From positions 1-9,430 of the forward strand of contig JADFKA010000049.1 of assembly GCA_022565135.1 (NCBI GenBank): 9,430 bases of DNA, written 5' to 3'. Position 1 is the stretch's first letter. Each line of letters starts with the position of its first letter. The notes beneath the pieces were generated by a model. The model did no database searches and was not told where the DNA came from. It saw nothing but the letters and a program-made list of their open reading frames with translations. This document shows positions 1-5,687 of this stretch, one piece after another. The position numbers were made by a program, and so were the translations under genes. Source of the DNA: Pseudomonadota bacterium (GTDB lineage: Bacteria; Pseudomonadota; Gammaproteobacteria; Steroidobacterales; Woeseiaceae).

Positions 1-856
1 GCCTGCAGCGTGAGGTCAGGAGTTTGTGCAGGGCGTCGACGTCCTCGTTCAACAGGAAATCCGCCTGATCTTTCCAGCCGCCGAGCATTGGCAGATTTCT
101 TTCATTCACAAGCAAGTGGTCGTCGCTGCTTTGCTCCGCAATGTCCCACCCCGGGATGGCAATGACCGATCGAACTCGAACACGATGATCGAGCAGGCGA
201 CGAAATTCTCGTTCCAGGCTGGCGATCATCGCCGAGGTCGCGACGATTGAATGCGTTTTGTTCACGGGTGTAAAGAGCAGCTCTTTGCCTTGCAATGCAA
301 CATTGCCGTTGCGAACAGAACGCCGAGCAACCACGTTGATGGCATAAGCGCCGTTTTGGCCAACGACGATGTGGTCGATGATGCCGGCTGACGTTTCAAC
401 ATCGTGGTAGGTACGTCCGAGAATGGTCGCCATGCGTTGCAGTTCGTGCCCAATGGCAATATTGGCATCGCGCCTGAGTTTCACATGGCGCCTGGCGCGC
501 ACGGTCTTGGCGAGGCGATAGGCTGCAAGTAGCGCACCGGCAGACAGTGCAGCGAGCAATAAATAGAGTTGCCAATGAGGATACCCGACAAACAGCCGTT
601 CAGCATTCAGGACGTACGCAGCAGCAAACAGAACGGCGAACACCACTACTGCGCTCAGAAACGTGGATTGCTCGCTATTCAGGCGCTCGAATTCGTCGCG
701 AAATCGTTGCGCTGATTCGTGCATGATGCTGTCAGAGAAGCTGGGATTTGAGCCGATCGTTCGCACGACCAGTTGCCAGGATTTGGCAATCAGAACGAAG
801 ATAAAGGTGCTCGTCAGCGCGACGGTCGCCGCGCCACTTATGCTCTCGACATCCAT
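1..856 (-). CDS. Membrane-anchored NERD-domain protein, C-terminus beyond window
   Basis: The minus strand stays open from an ATG at 856 to the left edge, giving 285 residues and no stop, so the gene is partial. Three hydrophobic segments are visible, at about residues 9-31, 66-83 and 95-113. A basic stretch (about 114-129) follows, then a soluble domain from about 130. That domain carries the NERD (nuclease-related domain) signature: IDHIVVGQNGAYAINV at about 160-175, preceded by a G-HE-Q--A-ILG-TYHDVE stretch. In typical NERD proteins the next strand reads IExK; here it reads INVV, so Asp161 is kept but the Glu and Lys of the nuclease-fold active site are not. Catalysis is therefore doubtful, and a binding or structural role is equally possible. 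A GGGG stretch lies 7 bases before the ATG, with AAGGA 5 bases further upstream. The gene diverges from the DUF2799 lipoprotein gene. The family call is fairly firm; the role is unknown. Confidence 0.75.
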   Translation of the reverse strand, partial: MDVESISGAATVALTSTFIFVLIAKSWQLVVRTIGSNPSFSDSIMHESAQRFRDEFERLNSEQSTFLSAVVVFAVLFAAAYVLNAERLFVGYPHWQLYLLLAALSAGALLAAYRLAKTVRARRHVKLRRDANIAIGHELQRMATILGRTYHDVETSAGIIDHIVVGQNGAYAINVVARRSVRNGNVALQGKELLFTPVNKTHSIVATSAMIASLEREFRRLLDHRVRVRSVIAIPGWDIAEQSSDDHLLVNERNLPMLGGWKDQADFLLNEDVDALHKLLTSRCR

Positions 857-886
857 TCGTTAACCCCGTCCTTTTTGGTACTTCTC

Positions 887-892
887 AGGGTA
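887..892 (-). promoter_or_regulatory. Candidate -10 element of the NERD gene
   Basis: On the minus strand this reads TACCCT, a moderate match to TATAAT. It would place the transcription start near 880, about 24 bases before the ATG at 856. No good -35 hexamer is present; the CRP-type site covers that position, as expected for a class II activated promoter. The element is weak on its own and is supported mainly by its spacing to the palindrome. Confidence 0.4.
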
Positions 893-913
893 TCGGGCGC
901 GCGAACCCGTCAC

Positions 914-929
914 TGTGACATAGGTCACA
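914..929. promoter_or_regulatory. Perfect CRP-type palindrome TGTGA-N6-TCACA
   Basis: Seen directly: TGTGACATAGGTCACA, with both five-base half-sites identical to the consensus of the CRP/Vfr/Clp family of cAMP-type regulators. It sits in the 180-base gap between two divergent genes. Its centre (921.5) is 41.5 bases upstream of the start of transcription inferred from the -10 element at 887-892 for the minus-strand NERD gene. That is the classical class II activator position. A role for the divergent lipoprotein gene is possible but its geometry is less clear. Binding is inferred, not shown. Confidence 0.65.
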
Positions 930-1036
930 ATGGTTAGGTTCCGAGTGGGTCGTAATGCGCATTTTTCAGCCCTGGTTCAGCCGTGTTCGCGTATTCATGA
1001 TGCTATCTTGGCGTCAGATGACGAATAGGGTTCGCA

Positions 1037-1669
1037 ATGAATAGACAATGGGCAGGCATCAGTGTATCGCTGCTAATTCTCGGCATTACCGGCTGTGCAA
1101 CGATGAGTGGCGACGAATGTGCCACGAGTGACTGGTCTGCGGTTGGTTACGAAGATGGGGCGCGTGGCTTAACGACGGAACGGTTTAGCAAGCATCGTAA
1201 GGCCTGCGCGAAACACGGCATTACGGCGGACTTCCAGAGCTATCAACAGGGCAGGAGCCAGGGACTTGTGGAATTCTGTCAGCCGGGTCGTGGCTTCAAT
1301 CTTGGTGCGAACGGGGGTCGGTACAACGGCGTCTGCGCCGCTGACCTCGAGCCAGAGTTTCTCGATGCATATCGCGTTGGGCAACAGCTGAATACGCTGC
1401 GATCCTACGTAAGTTCGGCCAGTTCCCAGATCTACCACAAGGAACGTGAGGTGGAGGCCATCAAAGGCGAGGTGCGTGACACGGAGGCGCTGTTGATCGG
1501 CGCGAATACGTCCATCCAGGATCGTGTCTTGTTGCTTGCGGATCTCAAGGATCTTTCCGAACGTACCGGGGAACTCGAGGCCGAGATTGAGGCGCTCATC
1601 GCCGATCGTGCGCGGCACGAACAGGATCTGCGGCATTACGAGCAGACAGTCACTGCCTACGGTTACTGA
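1037..1669 (+). CDS. DUF2799 family lipoprotein with C-terminal coiled coil
   Basis: The protein has 210 residues. It starts with a short lipoprotein signal ending ITGC, so Cys20 should be lipidated; Ala21 at +2 favours sorting to the outer membrane. Residues about 33-120 carry the DUF2799 pattern: W33, G37--DG, then Y69QQGRSQGL, FC81, and G--NGGRYNGVC100. Residues about 120-205 are charged and heptad-like with no proline, and are probably a long coiled coil (the Q-R--LLADLKDLSE--GELEAEIEAL stretch). DUF2799 has no settled biochemical role; the protein probably sits in the periplasm as an envelope structural or scaffold factor. A weak AGGG lies 6 bases before the ATG. A possible -10 (TATCTT, 1004-1009) lacks a clear -35. 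The stop codon lies 2 bases from that of the convergent gene, leaving no room for a terminator. Confidence 0.85.
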   Translation: MNRQWAGISVSLLILGITGCATMSGDECATSDWSAVGYEDGARGLTTERFSKHRKACAKHGITADFQSYQQGRSQGLVEFCQPGRGFNLGANGGRYNGVCAADLEPEFLDAYRVGQQLNTLRSYVSSASSQIYHKEREVEAIKGEVRDTEALLIGANTSIQDRVLLLADLKDLSERTGELEAEIEALIADRARHEQDLRHYEQTVTAYGY

Positions 1670-1671
1670 GG

Positions 1672-2076
1672 CTAGCGACTATCGTCATCATGGCGTCGAT
1701 CTGAGCCATGGCGTTGCTCCTGCTCATAAGAACTCGTACCAATGGATCCGCCACCCGGGACAAAAGGACTGCGCCGATCTTTGCCCGTTCTGCGATCGTC
1801 GTAATGCGAGAATCGGCAATTGCACACTGCAACCTTGCATTCAGGAAGCGGCATTCTTGGCGCTGCCGACGCAAGAAACCGCCTGCCGGCCATAGCCTTG
1901 GCGCCGTCACATGCATCGCTCGTGAATTTTATCGATACGGCGTGAAAGGCCGAGTCCAGATTACCGCCGCGCCGCGCCGGTTTGGATTCCTCTAGCAAAG
2001 TGGCCCGCCTACTGCGCATCAGCCACCAGATGGCGACAAGGAATACCAGGACAAGGGCCATCGTTGTCAGGCTCAC
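1672..2076 (-). CDS. Small membrane-anchored protein with four Cys and DRR repeats
   Basis: The protein has 134 residues and function is not recognised. An N-terminal helix (residues about 4-20, ending WWLMRSRR) should anchor it with the rest in the cytoplasm, by the positive-inside rule. The body, from about residue 44, resembles a conserved hypothetical family of gammaproteobacteria: FHAVSIK, a region around C56, then PLPEC80---C85NC87, HYDDRR, KDRR and a final DRR. C56, C80, C85, C87 and nearby H91 could bind a metal, which is inferred only. The start is a GTG, chosen because AGGAG precedes it by 6 bases. The first four bases, GTGA, also contain the stop of the 32-codon ORF upstream, so translation is probably coupled. 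The C-terminus (about 105-134) is low in hydrophobics and likely disordered. Confidence 0.75.
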   Translation of the reverse strand: MSLTTMALVLVFLVAIWWLMRSRRATLLEESKPARRGGNLDSAFHAVSIKFTSDACDGAKAMAGRRFLASAAPRMPLPECKVAVCNCRFSHYDDRRTGKDRRSPFVPGGGSIGTSSYEQEQRHGSDRRHDDDSR

Positions 2077-2171
2077 GCGAGACTCCTGAGAATTTCGGCG
2101 ACCGTGTCTACGATCGACGGCTGCTGCGGTTTGATGACCTTCATCACAGTCTCATGTGCCAGGGAGCTCAC
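2073..2171 (-). CDS. 32-codon small ORF inside the minus-strand operon
   Basis: This 32-residue frame starts with a GTG directly after the TAA of the upstream gene (no spacer). It ends in a TGA that shares GTGA with the start of the next gene. GAGG at the end of the upstream gene, 5 bases before the GTG, would serve as its ribosome site. An inner ATG at codon 10 is an alternative start. The peptide is mixed in composition, without a signal or membrane segment; its end (IVDTVAEILRSLA) could form a short amphipathic helix. I do not recognise it. It could be a real small protein, or simply a coupling ORF that carries ribosomes across the gap between its neighbours. The double junction makes chance less likely, but conservation is untested. 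Confidence 0.5.
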   Translation of the reverse strand: MSSLAHETVMKVIKPQQPSIVDTVAEILRSLA

Positions 2172-2669
2172 TTATTCCTCGGTTTCGACCCGTTGTGACG
2201 CAATGTAAGCAGCAATCGGCGCAAAAATCTCTTTGTCGTGCAGAGACGGGTGGCTGTCATAGATAAATACGAAGTGCGGCCGGATTCCTGGCCATCGATC
2301 CATCTGATAGGTCAGATCTGCTTTGTAGTCGTCGAGTACCGCGACGGACAGCAAGCCGTTATCGAAGGCGCTTTGTACTGCCCACATGACATCCACCATG
2401 TGCCAGGCGAGGCCCCGAATCTGTGATCCTTCGGTCGCAGTAGTCAGGTGTTTTTCGGGCGCTTCCAGTTTCAAGAACAGCTTTGCGAAGTCCGGGTTTG
2501 AGGCGCGCTCCACGTTGATCGTGTTGTAGATACCGGTCAGATGCAATTCCGACTCGGCCGATGCGATTTGATTTGACTGTCGCACCTCCCAGGCCAATAG
2601 CAATACTGACGCAACGATACTAATAATTCCTGTAATTTCAACAAGTTCTCGCCAATTCTTTGATCTCAT
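2172..2669 (-). CDS. Membrane-anchored hypothetical protein, 165 residues
   Basis: One N-terminal hydrophobic segment (residues about 11-28, flanked by K4, R7 and by R30) precedes a soluble, mainly helical domain. The pattern (TGIISIVASVLLLAWEVRQSNQIA, split here as a membrane helix running into an amphipathic helix) is common in short uncharacterised proteobacterial proteins; I cannot name a function. The domain has several tryptophans (W89, W96, W126) and an acidic tail (VETEE). The ATG at 2669 is the only usable start: the frame has a stop 13 codons upstream, and no Shine-Dalgarno precedes this ATG itself. Instead it overlaps the stop of a 7-codon ORF in the form TAATG, which has its own strong ribosome site. 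It is the first full gene of a three-gene operon with the 32-codon ORF and the cysteine-containing protein. Confidence 0.75.
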   Translation of the reverse strand: MRSKNWRELVEITGIISIVASVLLLAWEVRQSNQIASAESELHLTGIYNTINVERASNPDFAKLFLKLEAPEKHLTTATEGSQIRGLAWHMVDVMWAVQSAFDNGLLSVAVLDDYKADLTYQMDRWPGIRPHFVFIYDSHPSLHDKEIFAPIAAYIASQRVETEE

Positions 2670-2692
2670 TATAGGTTGCCTGACATACCCAT
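2669..2692 (-). CDS. 7-codon leader ORF (MGMSGNL) coupled to the next gene
   Basis: ATG at 2692 is preceded by GAGGAG (2699-2704) with 6 bases between, the best ribosome site in this operon. The frame reads MGMSGNL and stops at a TAA that overlaps the ATG of the 165-residue protein (TAATG). That gene has no ribosome site of its own, so termination-reinitiation after this leader is the simplest way to start it. No run of a single amino acid suggests attenuation. A plausible -10 lies about 28 bases upstream. Confidence 0.5.
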   Translation of the reverse strand: MGMSGNL

Positions 2693-2719
2693 ATTTTGCT
2701 CCTCGTTAGTGCCGATGTG

Positions 2720-2725
2720 AGTATA
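2720..2725 (-). promoter_or_regulatory. Candidate -10 element of the minus-strand operon
   Basis: The minus strand reads TATACT, one base from TATAAT, preceded by TG. Transcription would start near 2713, giving a leader of about 21 bases before the 7-codon ORF. No convincing -35 was found at 16-18 bases, so an activator or the adjacent TG may compensate. Confidence 0.45.
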
Positions 2726-2799
2726 CAGATTCGCGCTGTGCGACGATCACCGCGTAACGATCGTGGTAGATTAACTTCAGTTTTCGGCAAGGCACCGCG

Positions 2800-3333
2800 A
2801 TGAACAACGATGGCAAGTTGATGGACATGCTGACCGACTACGCGGCAGCGCATCAACATCCGTTTAACGTCTTGGTGCACGCGATCGGGATACCGACGAT
2901 TATGCTCGGCGTCCTGATACCGCTTACCTGGGCAAGTGTCGAGATCAGCGGTATCACGATCAACCTTGCACACATCGCGATGCTTGGATTCTTCGTTTTT
3001 TATATGACGCTCGACAGACAGTTTGCGATCGCGTTTCTGGTACTCGCGATGCTCATCGCGGCAGTGGCAGGATTTATTGGCGTCAAGCCAATGGCAACGT
3101 CAGGCACGATTGCGGCGTTGGCGTTTTTCGGTGGTTACGCCGCGCAGTTCATCGGCCATGCTGTCGAAAAATCGATGCCAGTACTGGTAAAACACCCGAT
3201 TCAGGCGAACCTCGCAGCGCCATTTTTCATGGTTGTGGAAATGTTCAAGATCATCGGGCTCCGCGACGAACTATTCGACGAGATTCAGGCGAAGATCGCG
3301 ATTCGTGTCCACGAAAAGCGCGCGTTGGAATAA
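2800..3333 (+). CDS. Mpo1-like (DUF962/YGL010w family) integral membrane protein
   Basis: The protein has 177 residues, a usual length for the family. Yeast Mpo1 is an iron-dependent dioxygenase that shortens 2-hydroxy fatty acids by one carbon; bacterial homologues are mostly untested. The family signature is clear: H18-H20P-N23---H27--G30-P32 near the N-terminus, and later QFIGH120--E123---P127, then P141FF--E147. These histidines and acids are the likely metal ligands, by analogy. Four hydrophobic segments fit membrane helices, at about 26-45, 54-70, 73-94 and 101-118. A weak AAGG lies 8-9 bases before the ATG. It diverges from the minus-strand operon with 107 bases between the leader ORF and its ATG, and is followed by a weak terminator-like hairpin, so it is probably monocistronic. 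The substrate in this organism is unknown. Confidence 0.85.
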   Translation: MNNDGKLMDMLTDYAAAHQHPFNVLVHAIGIPTIMLGVLIPLTWASVEISGITINLAHIAMLGFFVFYMTLDRQFAIAFLVLAMLIAAVAGFIGVKPMATSGTIAALAFFGGYAAQFIGHAVEKSMPVLVKHPIQANLAAPFFMVVEMFKIIGLRDELFDEIQAKIAIRVHEKRALE

Positions 3334-3334
3334 G

Positions 3335-3359
3335 AAAAAGCCTGGGATGGGGTCTTTTT
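3335..3359 (+). terminator. Weak terminator-like hairpin after the Mpo1-like gene
   Basis: AAAAAGCC (3335-3342) can pair with GG-CTTTTT (3351-3359, one bulged T) around a short G-rich loop, directly after the stop codon. The T run is part of the stem and only five long, so termination efficiency is uncertain. By symmetry it could act weakly in both directions. Confidence 0.45.
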
Positions 3360-3432
3360 GAAAGCTACTGAGACCGGTTTTGCTTTTAATCAATCCTTGT
3401 TTGCCAGCGTAGATGTGCCGCCAGAAGTCGGC

Positions 3433-3446
3433 ACGACCGTAGTCGT
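3433..3446 (+). repeat. Short inverted repeat ACGAC-CGTA-GTCGT
   Basis: A perfect 5-base inverted repeat with a 4-base loop, 66 bases upstream of the sulfotransferase ATG and 5 bases before a larger hairpin. It could be an operator half-site pair or an RNA hairpin; its size alone is not strong evidence. Confidence 0.35.
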
Positions 3447-3451
3447 ACGAG

Positions 3452-3486
3452 GGCAAGGACGTTAGCGCCTGATCGTTGTCCTTGCT
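3452..3486 (+). promoter_or_regulatory. Leader hairpin before the sulfotransferase gene
   Basis: GCAAGGAC (3453-3460) is perfectly complementary to GTCCTTGC (3478-3485), extended by a G-T pair at each end (3452/3486 and 3461/3477), with a 15-base loop. It ends 25 bases before the ATG at 3512. There is no T run, so it is not a terminator. It locks up an AAGGA and the alternative TTG start at 3476. Possible roles are translational control of the sulfotransferase or a protein-binding DNA site. Confidence 0.45.
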
Positions 3487-3511
3487 GAAACATGGGCTTA
3501 GTATTGCGGCC

Positions 3512-5527
3512 ATGAGTACTGAATCGGAGCCTGCCGGGTCGCTGGAAGTCGCCTTAGAACGCACCGCACAGCTTCTTGACGTTGACCCGGTTCTCGCCGC
3601 CGAGCAGGCGCAAGAAATCCTCAAATCGATCCCGAATCATCCGCCTGCCATGTTGTTCTTGGCCATGGCCAAGCGTCGTTCAAGCGATCCTCAAGCCGCA
3701 TTGGAAGTGCTGGAGCCACTGTTGAATGCGCAGCACAAATGGGCGGCCGCGCACTTCGAATACGGTGCGTCACTTGGCCTCGTGGGTCGCGGCGACGAGG
3801 CGATCGAGGCTCTGCTGAAAGCCGTGCAATACCAGCCGGAACACCCCGAAGCGTGGCGAGTTCTCGCTGATCACCTCATGGCCACTGGCGATACTGAAGG
3901 CGCTGACACAGCCTACGCGCGCCATATCCAATGCTCGACTCGCGATCCACTGTTGCGGGAGGCGGCCGCCGCGATGATCAAAAATGATGTCGCGATCGCC
4001 GAGCGACTTCTTAAGAAACACCTGATGCAGAAACCAACGGATGTTCCTGCGATACGAATGCTGGCTGAGGTTGCAATACGTTGCGGCCGTGATGACGAAG
4101 CCAAAAATCTGCTGCTGCGTTGCCTCGAACTCGCGCCGAGTTTCACGGCAGCCCGCTATAACTACGCTTTGCTGCTGCAGCGATGTGAAGATTCGCAGAG
4201 GGCGCTGGTCCAGATCGAACAATGCCTGGATGCCGACCCTGAGAGACCGAACTATCGTAATCTTGCTGCCGTGATTCTAAGCCGAGTTGGCGAATTTAAA
4301 CGAGCGAGCGAGATCTACTCACGACTGCTGGCCGAATATTCTGAAAATGCCAGAATCTGGCTAAGTTATGGGCATGTCTTGAAAACCGAAGGTCGCCAGG
4401 AAGAATCGATCCAGGCATACCGCAAAAGTATCGAGCTCGATCCTCAACTGGGCGAAGCTTACTGGAGCATCGCGAATCTCAAGACCTCTCGTTTTGACCA
4501 GGATGATCTGTCGGAAATGGAGCGGCAGATCGCCGATGCTAAACTTAGCAACAAAAACCGCTGGCACTTCCAATTTGCACTGGGCAAAGCCTACGAGGAT
4601 GCCCGAGATTACGAGCAATCCTTCCGCCATTACGCCGACGGCAATGCCTTGTACCTTTCCGATCATCCGTATGATGCAGACTCCATCACGACCCGAACCG
4701 AGCTTCTAATTCAGGGATTCAGCCGCGAGTTCTTCGAGGAGCGCGCGGGGATGGGCTGCGAGGCACCGGATCCGATATTCATTATCGGCATGCCGCGCGC
4801 TGGATCGACCTTGCTCGAACAAATCCTTTCCTGTCATTCGGCTATCGAAGGGACGTCCGAGCTGCCGGAAATGATTACGCTGGCGCACAGCCTGCGTGAG
4901 GAGGCGGATTCGAGTGAAATTGCGGTGTATGCCACCGTACTTGCACAAAAGAATGCAGCAGAATTGCGGGCTCTTGGTGAGCAATACATTGAGAACACGC
5001 GAATTTATCGTAAGACAGATCGACCGTTCTTCATCGATAAAATGCCGAATAACTTCCTGTATTTCGGCATTATTCAAACGGTGTTGCCCAATGCCAAAAT
5101 CATTGACGCACGCCGCCATCCGATGGGCTGTTGTTTTTCCAACTTCAAACAGTTTTACGCTCGAGGTCAGAATTACAGTTACAGTCTCGAGGACATTGGC
5201 CGCTTCTACCGCAACTACGTGGCTCTGATGGCGCATATTGATGAAGTCTTGCCGGGGCGAGTCCACCGTGTCTTCTACGAAGATACTGTCGCGGACACGG
5301 AAACGGTCGTTCGCGAAATGCTCGAATATTGCGGTCTGGAATATGAAACAGAGTGTTTGCGCTTTTTCGAGAGCGACCGCCCGGTGCGGACCGCGAGCTC
5401 CGAGCAGGTCCGGCAACCCATTTATCGCGAAGGCGTTGAGCAATGGCAGCACTACGAAAAGTGGCTGGACCCTCTCAAAGCGGCGCTTGGGGACGTACTG
5501 GAGTCTTATCCGGTAGTACCCGAATAG
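3512..5527 (+). CDS. TPR-repeat sulfotransferase fusion protein
   Basis: The protein has 671 residues from the ATG; the frame could begin at a TTG at 3476 (12 residues longer), but that codon lies in a hairpin and neither start has a good ribosome site. Residues about 15-390 are tetratricopeptide-type helical hairpins (recognisable units such as A--EYG-SLGL-GR-DEAIEALLKAVQYQPEHPEAW and ARIWLSYGHVLKTEGR). From about 415 a PAPS-dependent sulfotransferase domain follows. It has the 5'-phosphosulfate loop IIGMPRAGSTLLEQIL (G426-T433), the 3'-phosphate motif RRHPMGCCFSN (R535, S543), and a C-terminal VRTASSEQVRQPIYREGVEQW segment. The architecture matches bacterial TPR-sulfotransferases related to tyrosylprotein sulfotransferases. 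There is no signal peptide, so it is probably cytoplasmic. The acceptor is unknown and might be a protein, lipid or small molecule held by the TPR array. A TonB-dependent receptor gene follows after 160 bases on the same strand. Confidence 0.92.
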   Translation: MSTESEPAGSLEVALERTAQLLDVDPVLAAEQAQEILKSIPNHPPAMLFLAMAKRRSSDPQAALEVLEPLLNAQHKWAAAHFEYGASLGLVGRGDEAIEALLKAVQYQPEHPEAWRVLADHLMATGDTEGADTAYARHIQCSTRDPLLREAAAAMIKNDVAIAERLLKKHLMQKPTDVPAIRMLAEVAIRCGRDDEAKNLLLRCLELAPSFTAARYNYALLLQRCEDSQRALVQIEQCLDADPERPNYRNLAAVILSRVGEFKRASEIYSRLLAEYSENARIWLSYGHVLKTEGRQEESIQAYRKSIELDPQLGEAYWSIANLKTSRFDQDDLSEMERQIADAKLSNKNRWHFQFALGKAYEDARDYEQSFRHYADGNALYLSDHPYDADSITTRTELLIQGFSREFFEERAGMGCEAPDPIFIIGMPRAGSTLLEQILSCHSAIEGTSELPEMITLAHSLREEADSSEIAVYATVLAQKNAAELRALGEQYIENTRIYRKTDRPFFIDKMPNNFLYFGIIQTVLPNAKIIDARRHPMGCCFSNFKQFYARGQNYSYSLEDIGRFYRNYVALMAHIDEVLPGRVHRVFYEDTVADTETVVREMLEYCGLEYETECLRFFESDRPVRTASSEQVRQPIYREGVEQWQHYEKWLDPLKAALGDVLESYPVVPE

Positions 5528-5584
5528 AACCACCAGTTGTGACAGTTTTCCTTAGACCAATACCCGTGTCGCTAGAAAACAACA

Positions 5585-5663
5585 GCCGGTCGTAATGAGA
5601 CTGGACGCCGGTCGTAATTCCGTTATAGTGTTGCAGTAATCAGAATTACATTTCTGTTGTAAT
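5585..5663 (+). repeat. Four phased GTAAT boxes upstream of the receptor
   Basis: GTAAT begins at 5592, 5614, 5636 and 5659: spacings of 22, 22 and 23, close to two helical turns. The first two boxes lie in identical 12-base copies of GCCGGTCGTAAT (5585-5596 and 5607-5618). All four share G-N-N-GTAAT. The third also begins a palindrome GTAAT-CAGA-ATTAC (5636-5649), and ATTACA (5645-5650) is inverted relative to TGTAAT (5658-5663). This looks like an array of sites for one regulator on one face of the DNA, overlapping the promoter. I do not recognise the regulator. Confidence 0.6.
5602..5629 (+). promoter_or_regulatory. Candidate promoter of the TonB-dependent receptor
   Basis: A TGGACG (5602-5607; four of six to TTGACA) and TATAGT (5624-5629; five of six to TATAAT) are 16 bases apart. 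Transcription would start near 5636. The second GTAAT box lies in the spacer and the third at the start point, which would fit repression by whatever binds the boxes. Confidence 0.5.
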
Positions 5664-5676
5664 TTAGACAATTATT

Positions 5677-5680
5677 GGAG
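5677..5680 (+). promoter_or_regulatory. Ribosome site deciding the receptor start
   Basis: GGAG here is only 1 base from the first ATG (5682) but 7 bases from the second (5688). Normal spacing favours the second, which removes two residues and still leaves a complete signal peptide. Confidence 0.65.
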
Positions 5681-5687
5681 AATGGCA

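Noticed and set aside
1169..1636. 155-residue open frame on the minus strand
   Set aside because: It is antisense to the DUF2799 lipoprotein gene, which has a clear signal peptide and family pattern; no ribosome site or motif supports it.
1708..1995. 95-residue plus-strand frame
   Set aside because: It is antisense to the 134-residue protein that has an AGGAG site, a membrane helix and a conserved-looking Cys/DRR pattern; the plus frame is rich in Arg without motifs.
2668..2673. Perfect TATAAT on the minus strand
   Set aside because: It overlaps the ATG of the 165-residue gene, so transcription would begin inside the coding region. It arises from the TAATG junction and has no suitable -35.
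4706..5533. 275-residue open frame on the minus strand
   Set aside because: It lies wholly under the sulfotransferase domain, whose PAPS motifs fix the plus-strand frame. Its own translation shows no family motif.
5538..5542. TGTGA half-site between the sulfotransferase and receptor genes
   Set aside because: No TCACA partner lies 6 bases further on, so it is not a CRP-type palindrome.
5585..5663. CRISPR-like reading of the 22-base repeats
   Set aside because: Only 5-12 bases are shared per unit, with no separable spacers and no cas genes nearby; a regulator array fits better.
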